Part shown: in pieces, positions 37,634 to 46,881 of the stretch
Numbering within the stretch: position 1 is the first letter of the stretch
Layout of the letters: the number at the start of each line of letters is the position of its first letter
Origin: Pseudoxanthomonas sp. 3HH-4
GTDB taxonomy: Bacteria > Pseudomonadota > Gammaproteobacteria > Xanthomonadales > Xanthomonadaceae
Length of the DNA: 64,000 nucleotides
Assembly: GCF_006716465.1 (NCBI RefSeq)
Contig: NZ_VFPB01000001.1
Coordinates: forward strand, 902,983 to 966,982
Reading direction: 5' to 3'
Position numbers and translations under genes: made by a program
Notes under the pieces: model-generated
Databases searched by the model: none
Seen by the model: only the letters and a program-made list of their open reading frames with translations
Told to the model about the DNA's origin: nothing

Positions 37634-38232
37634 GGATCACGTCCTTCATTCTGTGTTTTCGGGGGAATACGACAGCACCCGGGCCTCGCGGCACGGGGTT
37701 TCGAGGCGGATAACGTCAGGGAAACAGACAGCGCGGCACGCGACAGGGGAGACGCATGGCCGGGTCGCACGAAGCAGCGGAAACGAGGAGGAAAGAACTG
37801 CGGACATCCAACGTCGGCACCGGGGTGTGCCGCCGTTGGCGCAACGAACACGAAACGGGCACGTCGCGGAAAAGACGTGCAAGCGAATCTGCGAAGCTAG
37901 ATGTCGCGTCGAATAAAGATTCCCGCATTCCCCATCCCCTCATCCCGAGATGATGCAAAAAAACTCCGTGTGATCGAACACTACATCTGCGTTGTGCAAT
38001 TTGCGAGAGATTTGCTACGTTCGGCGGAACGCGACGAAACGGCTGAAAACAAGGCGTTAACGCCATGTGTAGGCGGTGTGCACAACGTGTTCCCGTCGCG
38101 TGAAGAGTGTCGTGGCAGGTAAACAGGGGTACCTGCACGATCCGCTTGAAATGGAAACCGCAAGTCGTTGAGTAAGCACGTAGTAAACGGGTTACCCAGT
38201 TCGTTCTTCCTTGCAGACATGGAGCAGGTCAA
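37634..38232. other. 599-bp intergenic region between adhesin and protease genes
   Basis: No gene is supported here. The region is relatively A+T-rich for this genome and must hold divergent promoters. Visible structure: a run of seven A at 37959-37965, a perfect 12-bp palindrome GGCGTTAACGCC at 38053-38064 and an inverted repeat GCAGGT...ACCTGC at 38115-38136. No convincing -35/-10 pair was found. The palindromes are candidate operator sites. Confidence 0.5.
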
Positions 38233-40032
38233 GTGAATTCATATTCCTCATTCAACCGTTCGCGTCGTCGTCCCCTCGTTGCTGCACTTGCCGCAATCTT
38301 CACCTTCGGTGCCTTCGCAGGCGCGGCATCCGCGGGCGATGTCAGTACCGCCGGTCTCCGCGATGGCGAAACCTACGACCGGTTCATCGTGAAATACCGC
38401 GATGGCAGCAGCGCACGCGCCAGCAACGCGACGCTGCAGCGCTCACTGGTGGGCGCGGTATCGCGTGCCGCGCTGGGTCCCGCGAACGGCAAGGCGGTAA
38501 GCGCCGCGAAGTTGCGCCGTCTAGGCATCGGTGCGGAACTGGTGCAGACCTCGCGCAGGCTGGACCGCGTTGAGGCGGAGAGCCTGTTGCGTCAGTTGGC
38601 AACCGACCCGGACGTCGAGTTCGCCGAGGTGGACGCGCGTCGCTATGCGCGCCTCGTCCCCAACGACACCTATTACAACCAGTATCAGTGGCACTTCAAG
38701 GATCCGGTCGGCGGCATCAATCTGCCGGCTGCGTGGGACAACGCGACCGGTGCGGGCGTCGTGGTCGCGGTGCTGGACACCGGCATCACCGCGCACAGCG
38801 ATCTCGATGCGAACATCCTGCCCGGCTACGATTTCATCAGCGACACGTTCGTGTCCCGCGATGGCGACCTCCGCGATGCCGATCCGCGCGACGAGGGCGA
38901 CTGGAATCCGGTGGCGGGCGAATGCTATGCCGGCTCGCCGGTGCAGGACAGCAGCTGGCACGGTACCCATGTCGCGGGAACGGTTGCGGAAGTGACCAAC
39001 AACGCCAAGGGCATGGCGGGCGGCGCGTTCGATGCGAAGGTGGTGCCGGCGCGCGTGCTGGGCCGGTGCGGCGGCTACACCTCGGACATTTCCGATGCGG
39101 TGATCTGGGCGTCCGGCGGCACCGTCGCCGGGGTGCCGGCCAACGCGAATCCCGCGGAAGTGATCAACCTGAGCCTGGGCGGATCGGGTGCCTGCAGCAC
39201 CGTTGAACAGAATGCGTTCAACCTGGCCATCGCGAACGGCAGCACGGTCGTCGTGGCGGCGGGCAACGATGCCGGCAACGTGAGCGGATACTCGCCCGGC
39301 AACTGCGCCGGCGTCATCACCGTGGCCGCGACGCGCATCACCGGCGGCATCGCCTCGTATTCCAACTATGGCACGCGTGTCGACATTTCGGCGCCGGGCG
39401 GTGGCGGCGGCGTGGACGGCAATCCGGGTGGCTACGTCTGGTCCACCGGCAACGAGGGCGCAACGGTGCCCACCACCGAGACCTACTTCGGCCTGGGTGG
39501 TACCTCCATGTCCGCGCCGCACGTGGCGGCGGTCGTCGCGTTGATGCAGAGCGTCGCCGATACGCCGCTGACGCCTGCGCAGGTGCTGGCCACGTTGAAG
39601 TCGACGGCGCGTCCGTTCCCGGTCGCGCCACCTGCCAATCGGCCGATCGGTGCGGGCATCGTCAATGCGGCCGCTGCGGTACAGGCCGTCATCAATGGCG
39701 GCGAGCCTCCGGCGGCGACCTTGCTGACCAACAACGTGGCCGTCGGCGGCAACACGGGCGCGAAGGACGCCGTCATCCAGTACGCCCTCGTCGTGCCTGC
39801 CGGCGCCACCAGTCTGTCGTTCATCAGCTATGGGGGCAGCGGCAATGCCGATGTCTACGTGAAGTTCGGCAGCGCGGCCACGGCGACCAACTACGATCTG
39901 CGGTCGGCACGCCCCGGCAACAATGAGGTGATCAACATCGCTGCGCCGCAGGCGGGCACGTATTACGTGTCGCTGGTGGGCAAGACGAAGTTCGCCAACG
40001 TCAGTCTGAGGGGAAGCTTCACCGCGCCGTGA
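38233..40032 (+). CDS. Secreted subtilisin-like serine protease (S8) with PPC domain
   Basis: I start at GTG 38233 with GGAG 8 nt upstream; the product has 599 residues. A signal peptide ends near AASA (residue 34). Residues 49-140 are an I8-type propeptide (YDRFIVKYRDGSS). The catalytic triad is D182 (VLDTGI), H243 (HGTHVAGT) and S425 (GTSMSAPH). The C-terminal 90 residues (YALVVPAGATSLSFISYGGS to TYYVSLVGK) form a bacterial pre-peptidase C-terminal domain, often removed on maturation. Such proteases in xanthomonads are type II substrates; its position directly upstream of gspF fits that but does not prove it. A terminator hairpin follows. Confidence 0.95.
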   Translation: MNSYSSFNRSRRRPLVAALAAIFTFGAFAGAASAGDVSTAGLRDGETYDRFIVKYRDGSSARASNATLQRSLVGAVSRAALGPANGKAVSAAKLRRLGIGAELVQTSRRLDRVEAESLLRQLATDPDVEFAEVDARRYARLVPNDTYYNQYQWHFKDPVGGINLPAAWDNATGAGVVVAVLDTGITAHSDLDANILPGYDFISDTFVSRDGDLRDADPRDEGDWNPVAGECYAGSPVQDSSWHGTHVAGTVAEVTNNAKGMAGGAFDAKVVPARVLGRCGGYTSDISDAVIWASGGTVAGVPANANPAEVINLSLGGSGACSTVEQNAFNLAIANGSTVVVAAGNDAGNVSGYSPGNCAGVITVAATRITGGIASYSNYGTRVDISAPGGGGGVDGNPGGYVWSTGNEGATVPTTETYFGLGGTSMSAPHVAAVVALMQSVADTPLTPAQVLATLKSTARPFPVAPPANRPIGAGIVNAAAAVQAVINGGEPPAATLLTNNVAVGGNTGAKDAVIQYALVVPAGATSLSFISYGGSGNADVYVKFGSAATATNYDLRSARPGNNEVINIAAPQAGTYYVSLVGKTKFANVSLRGSFTAP

Positions 40033-40043
40033 GGCAAGTGCGG

Positions 40044-40090
40044 GTGCGATGCGACGGCCTCGGCATGCCGGGGCCGTTTCATGTCGCACT
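40044..40090 (+). terminator. Hairpin after the protease gene
   Basis: An inner stem ACGGCCTCGG/CCGGGGCCGT (40054-40077, one G-T wobble, loop CATG) is extended by an outer pairing GTGCGA/TCGCAC (40044-40090). It lies between the protease stop and gspF, so gspF to gspD probably has its own promoter in the following 70 nt. The T-run after the stem is short. Confidence 0.6.
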
Positions 40091-40159
40091 CGCGTATCCC
40101 TGCATGACGTTGCCCGGCGGAATGCGGTAACTTTGCGCATTCTCCGACCAACGTCCCGC

Positions 40160-41374
40160 ATGCCGCTGTTCCGCTACAAGGCACTTGATTCACACGGCGA
40201 GATGCTGGAAGGCCAGATGGAGGCCGCCAGCGACGCCGAGGTGGTGGCGCGCCTGCAGGAGCAGGGCCATCTGCCGGTCGAGGCCGCGCTGGCCGTTGCC
40301 GGAGGTGGGCGCAGCTGGGGCCAGTTGTGGCGGCCGAACGCGTTTGCGGGTGGCCGGCTGGTGCAGTTCACCCAGCAACTGGCGACGTTGCTGGGCGCAG
40401 GCCAGCCGCTGGATCGTGCGCTGGGCATCCTGCTGGACCTGCCCGAAGACGACAAGGCGCGGCGGGTCATCAGCGACGTTCGCGACGCCGTGCGTGGCGG
40501 TGCGCCGCTGTCCACCGCACTGGACCGCCAGCATGGCCTCTTTTCCCGCCTCTACATCAATATGGTGCGCGCGGGCGAAGCGGGTGGCAGCCTGCACGAT
40601 ACGCTCCAGCGGCTGGGCGATTACCTCGAGCGCAGCCGCGCGCTGAAGGGGCGCGTGGTCAATGCGCTGGTTTATCCGGCCATCCTGCTGGTGGTGGTCG
40701 GCCTGGCGCTGTTGTTCCTGCTGGGTTACGTGGTCCCGCAGTTCGCGGTGATGTACGAAAGCCTGGATGTCGCGCTGCCGTGGTTCACGCGCGGCGTGCT
40801 GTGGGTTGGCAGCTTCGTGCGCGATTTCTGGTTCGTGCTGGTCGCGTTGCCATTGCTGGCGGTGCTCTGGTTCGACCGTCGCCGCCGCGATCCCGTATTC
40901 CGTGGCCGGCTGGATGCATGGTTGCTGGACAGGCCGCTGGCGGGACCGTTGCTGGCCCGGCTGGAAACGGCGCGCCTGGCGCGCACGCTGGGTACGTTGC
41001 TGAAAAACGGGGTGCCGCTGCTGACGGCGCTGGGCATCGCCCGCAACGTACTGGGCAATCGTGCCTTGGCGACCGATGTCGATGCCGCCGCCGAGGATGT
41101 GAAGAACGGCCACGGCCTGTCCGCGTCGCTGGCCAAGGGCAAGCGCTTTCCGCGGCTCGCCCTGCAGATGATCCAGGTGGGCGAGGAGTCCGGTGCCCTG
41201 GACAGCATGCTGCTGAAGACGGCCGAAACCTTCGAGCAGGAAACCGCTCAGGTGCTGGACCGTATGCTGGCCGCCCTGGTGCCCGCCATCACGCTGGTCC
41301 TGGCGGGCGTCGTGGGCATCGTCATCGTCGCCGTGCTGGTCCCGCTGTACGATCTGACCGGCGCCATCAATTGA
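40160..41374 (+). CDS. gspF: Type II secretion inner-membrane protein GspF
   Basis: From ATG 40160 the protein has 404 residues, starting MPLFRYKALDSHGEMLEGQM as GspF proteins do. Two homologous cytoplasmic domains (FTQQLATLLGAGQPLDRALG and RTLGTLLKNGVPLLTALGIA) are separated by membrane helices (VYPAILLVVVGLALLFLLGY); the last helix is ITLVLAGVVGIVIVAVLVPL. It is the platform that works with GspE, L and M. It is followed by gspG after 22 nt. Confidence 0.96.
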   Translation: MPLFRYKALDSHGEMLEGQMEAASDAEVVARLQEQGHLPVEAALAVAGGGRSWGQLWRPNAFAGGRLVQFTQQLATLLGAGQPLDRALGILLDLPEDDKARRVISDVRDAVRGGAPLSTALDRQHGLFSRLYINMVRAGEAGGSLHDTLQRLGDYLERSRALKGRVVNALVYPAILLVVVGLALLFLLGYVVPQFAVMYESLDVALPWFTRGVLWVGSFVRDFWFVLVALPLLAVLWFDRRRRDPVFRGRLDAWLLDRPLAGPLLARLETARLARTLGTLLKNGVPLLTALGIARNVLGNRALATDVDAAAEDVKNGHGLSASLAKGKRFPRLALQMIQVGEESGALDSMLLKTAETFEQETAQVLDRMLAALVPAITLVLAGVVGIVIVAVLVPLYDLTGAIN

Positions 41375-41396
41375 GAACACTGGAGAGCCCGCCACC

Positions 41397-41831
41397 ATGT
41401 CCCGCATGCGCACCATGAACGCGTTCCATTCCCCCAGGTCGCAGCAGGGCTTCAGCCTGCTGGAAATCATCATCGTGCTGGTGCTGATCGGTGGCATCCT
41501 GGTGCTGGTGGGCAGCCGCGTGATGGGCGGCGCCGACAGCGGCAAGGTGAAGCTGGCGCAGTCGCAATTGCAGACGCTGTCCGGCAAGGTCGAGACCTTC
41601 CAACTGGATACCGGCCATTACCCCACGCAGCTGTCGGACCTGGTGACACAGCCGGGCAACGCGGCCGGCTGGCTGGGCCCGTACGCGAAGGAAAGCGAAC
41701 TGCAGGATCCATGGAAGAATCCCATTGAATACCGCATCCCCGGCGAAACACAGCGCTTCGACCTGATCAGCCTCGGCGCCGATGGCAAGGCGGGCGGCGA
41801 CAGCGTCAATGCGGACATCAAGAACGAATAA
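41397..41831 (+). CDS. gspG: Major pseudopilin GspG
   Basis: The 144-residue prepseudopilin has the prepilin-peptidase site QQG^FSLLEIIIVLVLIGG with Glu at +5. The C-terminal part contains HYPTQLSDLV, DPWKNPIEYR and SLGADGKAGG, which include the calcium-binding region seen in GspG family members. It builds the pseudopilus shaft. The leader is about 18 residues, long for GspG; ATG 41406 or 41415 could be the real start. Confidence 0.96.
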   Translation: MSRMRTMNAFHSPRSQQGFSLLEIIIVLVLIGGILVLVGSRVMGGADSGKVKLAQSQLQTLSGKVETFQLDTGHYPTQLSDLVTQPGNAAGWLGPYAKESELQDPWKNPIEYRIPGETQRFDLISLGADGKAGGDSVNADIKNE

Positions 41832-41849
41832 GCGCCTGCGCCCGCGACC

Positions 41850-42359
41850 GTGGCATTCCGCTGCGCCACTTCACCGGTGACCGCCACCAGGCCCTTGGGC
41901 TCCAGGGCGCGGACGGACGGCTTCACCCTGCTGGAAACATTGCTCGTCATGACCTTGATGGCCGCCGCCACCTTGCTGGCGGCGATGATGTTCACCGGCG
42001 GCATGGAGGGCATGCGCCTGCGCTCCGAATCCAAGGAGATCGCGGCGCAGCTGCGCTACACGCGTGCACGTGCCATCGCCACGGGACAGCCGCAGCGTTT
42101 TCTCGTGGATCCGCGCGCGCATCGATGGGAGGCCGCCGGTGATCGCCATGGCGACATCGATACTTCGTTGTCGGTGCGTTTCACGGGCGCACGGCAGGCG
42201 CAGGAGCGCGCGGGCGAAGGCGCGATCCTGTTCTTTCCCGATGGTGGCTCGACCGGGGGACGCGTCACCCTCGTGGCCGGACAGGCGGCGTGGAGTGCCG
42301 ACGTGGCATGGCTGACCGGTGAAGTGCGCCTGATGCGCGATGCGGTCGCTGCGCGATGA
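41850..42359 (+). CDS. gspH: Minor pseudopilin GspH
   Basis: The gene probably starts at GTG 41850, 18 nt after gspG. The 169-residue product carries a prepilin leader ending TDG^FTLLETLLVMTLMAA, with Glu at +5. The C-terminal globular part has AAQLRYTRARAIATGQPQRF and RVTLVAGQAAWSADVAWLTG, as in GspH. A minor pseudopilin at the pilus tip region. It overlaps gspI by 4 nt (ATGA). Confidence 0.92.
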   Translation: MAFRCATSPVTATRPLGSRARTDGFTLLETLLVMTLMAAATLLAAMMFTGGMEGMRLRSESKEIAAQLRYTRARAIATGQPQRFLVDPRAHRWEAAGDRHGDIDTSLSVRFTGARQAQERAGEGAILFFPDGGSTGGRVTLVAGQAAWSADVAWLTGEVRLMRDAVAAR

Positions 42360-42787
42360 GCATTCCCGCGCGACGGCAGCAACGCGGCTTCACCCTGCTC
42401 GAAGTCATCGTGGCGTTCGCGCTGCTGGCGCTGGCGTTGACGTTGCTGCTCGGCGCGCTCTCGGGCGCGAGCCGGCAGGTGCGGACATCGGCCGACAGCA
42501 GCCGCGCCACGCTGCATGCGCAGTCGCTGCTCGCCCAGCTGGGCACCGGCGAAATCCTGCAACCCGGTCGGCAGGAAGGCAGCTTCGATGGCAACCGCTA
42601 CCGCTGGCAACTGGAGGTGTCGCCCTTCGCCGACCCGCTGGCCGCGCGTGCGCAACGCGACGCAGGCGCACCGCAATTGCTGGATGTGCGTCTGCTGGTG
42701 AGCTGGGGCGATGCGCGCGACCAGTCCCTGCAGTGGCGGACATTGCGGCTGGCGCCGCGCGACATCAACCAGGCGACGCTGCCATGA
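42356..42787 (+). CDS. gspI: Minor pseudopilin GspI
   Basis: The 143-residue product has the leader MSIPARRQQRG^FTLLEVIVAF and a short globular domain ending [14 protein letters not shown]. GspI forms the core of the tip complex with GspJ and GspK. The start overlaps the gspH stop and the stop overlaps the gspJ start (both ATGA), so synthesis of the minor pseudopilins is likely coupled. Confidence 0.92.
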   Translation: MSIPARRQQRGFTLLEVIVAFALLALALTLLLGALSGASRQVRTSADSSRATLHAQSLLAQLGTGEILQPGRQEGSFDGNRYRWQLEVSPFADPLAARAQRDAGAPQLLDVRLLVSWGDARDQSLQWRTLRLAPRDINQATLP

Positions 42788-43452
42788 GATCATCGCAGCG
42801 CGGCTTCACCCTGATCGAAGTGCTGGTGGCGCTGGTGTTGCTGGCCGCCGGGCTGGCGCTGGCGTTCGCCACCCTGCGCTCGTCCACCGCGGTCGTCACG
42901 CGCGGCGAGGACATGGCGCAGACCAGCGAGCGCATGCGCGCCGTTCACGGTTACCTGCGCGCACGGCTGGCGTCGGCGCAACCCATCGTGTTCGCGACCG
43001 ATCGCGGCACCCTTCGCGAAGCCCGCTTCATCGGCACGCCGCAACGCATGCGGTTCGTGGCCGACCTGCCGGACTACCTGGGATACGGCGGGCCCTATCT
43101 GCACGACGTGGGGGTCGATGACGCGGGTCGTTTGCAGGTGCTGTTCGCCGTCGCGCAACCGGATGCCTCGCTGGAGGATGTCGATCTGCGGGCACGCGGA
43201 CTGCGCGCCGAGCGCCTGGCAGACGGTCTACGCGCGGTGCGTTTCCGTTATCGCGGACTGGATGCCGACAACCGGCTGGGCCCATGGCAGGACCGCTGGG
43301 AAACCTCGGAAATGCTGCCTTTGCAGGTGAAAGTCGAAATGGACGCCGTGCGCGGCGGGCGCTGGCCGGACCTGGTGGTCACGCTGGTGCGCAGCGAAGG
43401 CGGCGCGGGTGGCGGGCTGCTTCCCGGTGGCGGGAATCCGGTACTGCCATGA
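42784..43452 (+). CDS. gspJ: Minor pseudopilin GspJ
   Basis: From ATG 42784 the protein has 222 residues: leader MRSSQRG^[13 protein letters not shown], then [20 protein letters not shown] and a beta-rich domain with [20 protein letters not shown]. These features and the position between I and K identify GspJ. An apparent longer frame upstream lies inside gspI and is not coding. The C-terminus is Gly-rich. Stop and gspK start overlap by 4 nt. Confidence 0.93.
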   Translation: MRSSQRGFTLIEVLVALVLLAAGLALAFATLRSSTAVVTRGEDMAQTSERMRAVHGYLRARLASAQPIVFATDRGTLREARFIGTPQRMRFVADLPDYLGYGGPYLHDVGVDDAGRLQVLFAVAQPDASLEDVDLRARGLRAERLADGLRAVRFRYRGLDADNRLGPWQDRWETSEMLPLQVKVEMDAVRGGRWPDLVVTLVRSEGGAGGGLLPGGGNPVLP

Positions 43453-44300
43453 GACATCAGCACGGCGCCGCGTTGTTGATCGTGTTGTGGCTGGTGGCGC
43501 TGCTCACCGCGCTGGTGGGGGCGTTCGCATTGACCGCACGTATGGAGGCGTTGCAGGGAAAGGTGGGCAGTCGCGGCACGGTGGCGCAGGAGATCGCGCG
43601 CTCCGGCATGGAATACGCGCTGGTACGCGTGGCGGACCGCAACCCGGAGACGCACTGGCAACCCAATGGCCGCGCGTACGCCTGGAGGTTCGATGGCCAT
43701 GACGTGCAGGTGCGCATCATCGACGAGACGGGCAAGGTGGACCTCAACCAGGCCGACATGTCGCTGCTGTCGCGCCTGATGCAGGCGCTCGGGCAACCGG
43801 CCGATGCGAGCGACGTGATGGCCGCGGCGATCGTGGACTGGCGTGATGCCGACAACCTCAGCCAGCCCGTCGGTGGCGCGGAGGACGGCGACTATGCAGC
43901 GGCGGGGCGCGACTACGGCGCCAAGGACGCGCCGTTCGAAACCCTCGCGGAAGTCGAACAGGTCCTGGGCATGACACCTGAGTTGTACGCACGGTTGGCA
44001 CCGTTCCTCACCCTGTATTCGGGGCGCGGCCAGCCCGATGCGACCTACGCGCAGGGGCCGGTGCTGGTCGCGATGGGGGTGGATGCAACGGCATGGCTGG
44101 CGCAGCGCAACGCGACCGGTGTCACGGGAAGCAACCAACTCGTCGGTGCCGGCAGCGGCACGTATAGTATCGAGAGCCGTGCGCGGCTGGCCGATGGCCG
44201 CGAGGCGTCGTTATGGACAGTGGTGCGCGCGGGAGCCAGCCCGGTACCGGGTTCGGCTTATACCTTGTTGCGCTGGGAGGAGGGAGCGGCACCACAATGA
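43449..44300 (+). CDS. gspK: Minor pseudopilin GspK
   Basis: From ATG 43449 the protein has 283 residues. Its leader MRHQHG^[14 protein letters not shown] lacks Glu at +5, the hallmark of GspK, which sits at the very tip. The large alpha domain has [20 protein letters not shown] and [12 protein letters not shown]. The stop overlaps the gspL start by ATGA. Length is slightly short of the usual 300-330 residues. Confidence 0.93.
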   Translation: MRHQHGAALLIVLWLVALLTALVGAFALTARMEALQGKVGSRGTVAQEIARSGMEYALVRVADRNPETHWQPNGRAYAWRFDGHDVQVRIIDETGKVDLNQADMSLLSRLMQALGQPADASDVMAAAIVDWRDADNLSQPVGGAEDGDYAAAGRDYGAKDAPFETLAEVEQVLGMTPELYARLAPFLTLYSGRGQPDATYAQGPVLVAMGVDATAWLAQRNATGVTGSNQLVGAGSGTYSIESRARLADGREASLWTVVRAGASPVPGSAYTLLRWEEGAAPQ

Positions 44301-45439
44301 GCGGCGTACGCGACACCTTGCAGCAGTTCCGGGCGCGACTGGGCCCTGGGCCACGCAGTTTCCTGGCGTGGTGGGGACAGGCGCTGGCGACCTGGTTGCC
44401 GGCGCGCTGGCGCGTGCTGCTCGGCCTGACCCGCGACCGGCTGTTCTTCCAGCACCAGGGCGATGAACTCGAGATGACATGGGGGGAGGGCACGCAACGC
44501 CATGTGCTGGCGCGCCTGCCTGCCACGACCACGCCCGATGATCTGCGCGCGCTGCTCGGCAGCCGCCTTGCGAACCTGCCGCGCTGGTGGTTGGTGCCGC
44601 CTGGCATGGTGCTGCGTCGACGCATGCTGCTGCCGGCGGCAGCAGCGGATCGCCTGCGCGATGTACTGCGGTTCGAACTCGACCGGCAGACGCCTTTCAC
44701 CGCGAACGAGGCCTGCTTCGATGCGCGCGTGCTGGGCGTCCGTGAAGACGGCCAACTCGATGTCGAACTGGCGGCGGTGCCGAAATCCGCATTCGCCGGG
44801 GGCCTGGGCCGCCTGGGTGCGTTGGCGGGCGGACTGGCGGGGGCCGACGTTGAAGATGCCGACGGCGCGCCGCTGGGCGTGAACCTGTTGCCCGAGGATG
44901 CGCGCGTCGCCCGCCAGGCACCGCAGAGGGGGTTGCACCTGACGCTGGCAGCGGTCGCGGTGATCGCACTGGTGTTCGGTGCCTGGGCGGTGCTCGACAA
45001 TCGGCGCGCGGCCGCAGACGTCTTCGCCGCACAGGTGGAAAGCCGTGCCGACGAAGCGCGCCAGGTGGCATCGCGACGGCAGCAACTCGTCGATCTCGTT
45101 GCCGGTACGGCCACGTTGAACCAGACCAGCGCACAACGCCCCACCGCGCTGGAAGTGATGGACGATGTGACCCGGCGTCTGCCTGACAACACCTATCTCG
45201 AGAAGCTGGCCATCGAGGGTGATCGGCTGACGCTGATCGGTTTCAGCCCGGAGGCCTCCGGGTTGGTCGCGCGCCTGCAGGAATCGCCGCTGTGGCGCAA
45301 TCCCGCCTTGAGCGGCGCGCTGCAGCCCGACCCGCGCACGCGGATGGACCGCTTCACCCTCACCGCCGAATTGCTGGGCAAGCGGGATCCCGCCAACGCG
45401 GGCACGCAGGGAGGCGCCGATGCCGCTGGTCGTGACTGA
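44297..45439 (+). CDS. gspL: Type II secretion protein GspL
   Basis: From ATG 44297 the protein has 380 residues. The N-terminal cytoplasmic part is actin-like ([40 protein letters not shown]), which binds GspE. One membrane helix ([20 protein letters not shown], about residues 215-235) leads to a coiled periplasmic domain with a PilN/GspL-like end ([20 protein letters not shown]). It overlaps gspM by 20 nt. Confidence 0.92.
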   Translation: MSGVRDTLQQFRARLGPGPRSFLAWWGQALATWLPARWRVLLGLTRDRLFFQHQGDELEMTWGEGTQRHVLARLPATTTPDDLRALLGSRLANLPRWWLVPPGMVLRRRMLLPAAAADRLRDVLRFELDRQTPFTANEACFDARVLGVREDGQLDVELAAVPKSAFAGGLGRLGALAGGLAGADVEDADGAPLGVNLLPEDARVARQAPQRGLHLTLAAVAVIALVFGAWAVLDNRRAAADVFAAQVESRADEARQVASRRQQLVDLVAGTATLNQTSAQRPTALEVMDDVTRRLPDNTYLEKLAIEGDRLTLIGFSPEASGLVARLQESPLWRNPALSGALQPDPRTRMDRFTLTAELLGKRDPANAGTQGGADAAGRD

Positions 45440-46040
45440 GCGTGACCGCTGGCTGGCCCTGGCGCTGCTGCTGGTGGCGCTGCTGCTCGGCTATCTGGTG
45501 CTGGTCCATCCCTGGTGGACGGTGCCGATGCAGGACGTGAACGCTCGCGTGGCGGAACTGCGCGACCGCGAACTGCGCATCCGCACCCAGCTCCAGCAGG
45601 CACCGCAGGTGCAGCGCGAACTGGCCGCGGCCCTGGCGCAGCAGGCGCAGCGCCCGGGGTTCCTGCCTGAGGCGACGGTGGAACTCGCAACCGCCGGGCT
45701 GGTGCAGCGACTGGAAACCATCGTCAGGCAGGCCAGTCCCGGCAATCGCAGTTGCGCCATCGCCAACCAGTCGCCGCTGGCGATCGCCGGCCGCGAGGTC
45801 TATCCGCGCGTGGTGGTGCAGGTACGCCTGCGCTGTGGTGCGCCGGAACTCGCGTCGGTGCTGCACCAGATCGAGTCCGGCAGCCCGCGGTTGTTCGTCG
45901 AGAATCTCAACATCCTCGCGCAGCGGTATGCATTCCAGGCCAGCGAAAGCGGTGCAGGCGGGCTGGACGTGAACTTCGACCTGTACGGTTATCTCAAGCC
46001 CACGCCCGCTGCCGTGCAGGAGCCGCCCCGTGCGCCTTGA
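45420..46040 (+). CDS. gspM: Type II secretion protein GspM/XpsM
   Basis: The 206-residue protein has an N-terminal membrane helix (RWLALALLLVALLLGYLVLV), a coiled segment (VAELRDRELRIRTQLQQAPQ) and a small periplasmic ferredoxin-like domain ending LDVNFDLYGYLKP. This is the layout of GspM, which stabilises GspL. Recognition rests on architecture and on its position between L and N. Confidence 0.88.
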   Translation: MPLVVTERDRWLALALLLVALLLGYLVLVHPWWTVPMQDVNARVAELRDRELRIRTQLQQAPQVQRELAAALAQQAQRPGFLPEATVELATAGLVQRLETIVRQASPGNRSCAIANQSPLAIAGREVYPRVVVQVRLRCGAPELASVLHQIESGSPRLFVENLNILAQRYAFQASESGAGGLDVNFDLYGYLKPTPAAVQEPPRAP

Positions 46041-46872
46041 GACCTGGACCGCGCGCACCTGGATCCTCGCCGTCACGGCGGGATGGGCGGTGCTGGTCGC
46101 GCTGCTGGCGCTGTTCGGCCTGGGCGGCCGCATCACGCCGTTGCCTGCCGATCCGGCCCTCGTGCAGGCATTGCCCCGCCTGCCTCCTGGCCCGCCGGAA
46201 CGCCTGGGTGCGTTGACCCGGTACGCGGAGGTCGGCGAACGGCCGTTGTTCTCGGAGGACCGCCGGCCCAAGCCGTTCTTCCTGTCCGGCGAGGAAGCTG
46301 CTGCGCCGGCCTTCGATCTGGTGCTGAGCAGCGTGCTGATCACGCCTGCGCTGGAACTGGCCATCGTCCAGCCTGCTCAGGGCGGCGAGGGGCTGCGGGT
46401 GAAGGTGGGCGAATCCCCGGCGGGCTTCCCGGGTTGGCGATTGAGCGAACTGGCACCGCGCCGGGCCGTGTTCGATGGCCCGGACGGTCGGCGCGAGCTG
46501 GAACTGCGTGTCTTCGACGGCGTGGGCGGCCAGCCGCCCACCCCCTTCGTGGGCGGGGCGCCAGGCGGACCTCCACTGACGGCCGTCCCGCCGGCCGGTG
46601 TGCCCATGCCCGCGCCGCCGGGCAGCCGCACGACCGGCGGCAACAATGCCCCTGCCGTCATGCCGACCGTGCCGTCGCCGGCTGCACAGGGGCCGGCGCC
46701 GGTGCCTGCCCCCTCGCCGCCACGCGCCAACGACGCGACGGCCGCACCGGCCACGACCACCGACCAGCAGATGGAAGCCATCCGCCAGCGCATCGAGCAG
46801 CGCCGTGCGCAACTGCGCCAACAGCAGGCGCAACCCACCACGCCGCCGGCAACGCCCGGCAAGACACAGTAG
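46030..46872 (+). CDS. xpsN: Type II secretion protein XpsN (GspC-like)
   Basis: A GTG start at 46030 overlaps gspM by 11 nt; the product has 280 residues. It has one membrane helix (RTWILAVTAGWAVLVALLAL), a homology-region-like domain with YAEVGERPLFSEDRRPKPFF and LVLSSVLITPALELAIVQPA, and then a long Pro/Ala/Gln-rich tail. In Xanthomonas, XpsN occupies this position and takes the GspC role of linking the inner-membrane platform to the secretin. No PDZ domain is visible. Confidence 0.85.
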   Translation: MRLETWTARTWILAVTAGWAVLVALLALFGLGGRITPLPADPALVQALPRLPPGPPERLGALTRYAEVGERPLFSEDRRPKPFFLSGEEAAAPAFDLVLSSVLITPALELAIVQPAQGGEGLRVKVGESPAGFPGWRLSELAPRRAVFDGPDGRRELELRVFDGVGGQPPTPFVGGAPGGPPLTAVPPAGVPMPAPPGSRTTGGNNAPAVMPTVPSPAAQGPAPVPAPSPPRANDATAAPATTTDQQMEAIRQRIEQRRAQLRQQQAQPTTPPATPGKTQ

Positions 46873-46881
46873 AGTGCCGGC

